Below are positions 6,303-6,400 of a DNA stretch of 6,400 nucleotides, in pieces. The translations under genes and the position numbers were made by a program. Below the pieces are notes generated by a model. It saw only the letters and a list, made by a program, of their open reading frames with translations. It ran no database searches and was not told the origin of the DNA. Position 1 is the stretch's first letter; each line of letters opens with the position of its first letter. This DNA comes from Clostridiales bacterium (GTDB taxonomy: Bacteria; Bacillota; Clostridia; Tissierellales; Sedimentibacteraceae), in assembly GCA_003497505.1 (NCBI GenBank), contig DNNV01000049.1, positions 1-6,400 of the forward strand. Direction: 5' to 3'.

Positions 6303-6400
6303 TTACTCCTGAATGCTGAAAATTTTATTTAAGCCTGTTATATCAAAAAGCTTGTATATATTAGGCTTTAAATTTATAATTCTGATATTTAAACTTTTTT
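6303..6400 (-). CDS. rsbV: STAS-domain anti-sigma factor antagonist (RsbV-like), C-terminal end only
   Basis: Only the last 31 residues are in the window; the gene begins beyond the right edge. The frame reads KSLNIRIINLKPNIYKLF followed by DITGLNKIFSIQE and a TAA stop. The pattern of a beta strand (IRIINL), then a helix with KLFDITGLNKIF, matches the C-terminus of STAS anti-anti-sigma proteins such as RsbV and SpoIIAA. In the partner-switching scheme this protein would bind the anti-sigma factor and release the sigma factor. The phosphorylated serine of the family lies upstream and cannot be seen. The gap to the anti-sigma gene is three bases, so translation is probably coupled. The operon promoter is also outside the window. 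Confidence 0.82.
   Translation of the reverse strand, partial: KSLNIRIINLKPNIYKLFDITGLNKIFSIQE
6306..6310 (-). promoter_or_regulatory. Ribosome binding site of the RsbW-like gene, inside the RsbV-like coding end
   Basis: On the - strand AGGAG covers the last codons of the antagonist gene (CAG GAG TAA) and lies six bases before the ATG at 6299. The arrangement suggests coupled translation, which would keep antagonist and anti-sigma factor in balanced amounts. Confidence 0.75.

Noticed and set aside
5153..6400. Sporulation spoIIAA-spoIIAB-sigF operon
   Set aside because: The sigma region 2 end (RDKGWAIKVPRK) resembles SigB rather than SigF. The anti-sigma gene lacks the SpoIIAB nucleotide motifs, and a UPF0182 gene follows instead of a spoVA gene.

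Overview
The window looks like chromosomal DNA from a low-GC, Gram-positive anaerobe of the Clostridia. This is inferred from five things: AT-rich codon use, TAA as the stop of every gene, strong AGGAGG-type ribosome binding sites, compact intrinsic terminators, and a SigB-type partner-switching operon. No genus can be named from the sequence alone. No mobile element, CRISPR array, tRNA or rRNA was seen. Every intergenic gap is shorter than 130 bases.

Left third (1-2268): three stand-alone genes. The C-terminal part of an APC-family amino acid permease (+ strand) enters from the left edge. It converges on a small metal-dependent glyoxalase I-like gene (- strand). One intrinsic hairpin between them lies partly inside the glyoxalase coding sequence and can serve both directions. 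The glyoxalase gene is divergent from a flavin nitroreductase with an N-terminal two-cluster ferredoxin domain (+ strand). The 126-base gap holds a near-consensus SigA promoter for the glyoxalase and a -10 element for the nitroreductase. Both products plausibly act in detoxification or redox metabolism.

Right two thirds (2326-6400): one operon on the - strand, read right to left. It contains the 3' end of a STAS-domain anti-sigma antagonist (RsbV-like), an RsbW-like anti-sigma factor, a SigB-type sigma factor, and a 933-residue UPF0182 membrane protein with seven predicted membrane segments and a very large extracytoplasmic domain. Gaps between these genes are 3 to about 25 bases with no terminator until the symmetrical hairpin at 2282-2322. 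That hairpin is shared with the convergent nitroreductase gene.

The order rsbV-rsbW-sigB is the classic partner-switching module. In that scheme the anti-sigma factor holds the sigma factor until the antagonist displaces it. Two points merit attention. First, the RsbW-like protein has lost the N-box asparagine and the glycine-rich ATP lid of its kinase fold, so it may bind partners without phosphorylating them. Second, a function-unknown UPF0182 protein is the last gene of the sigma operon, which suggests (inference) an envelope role tied to the general stress response. Nothing in the window is clearly a wholly new system.
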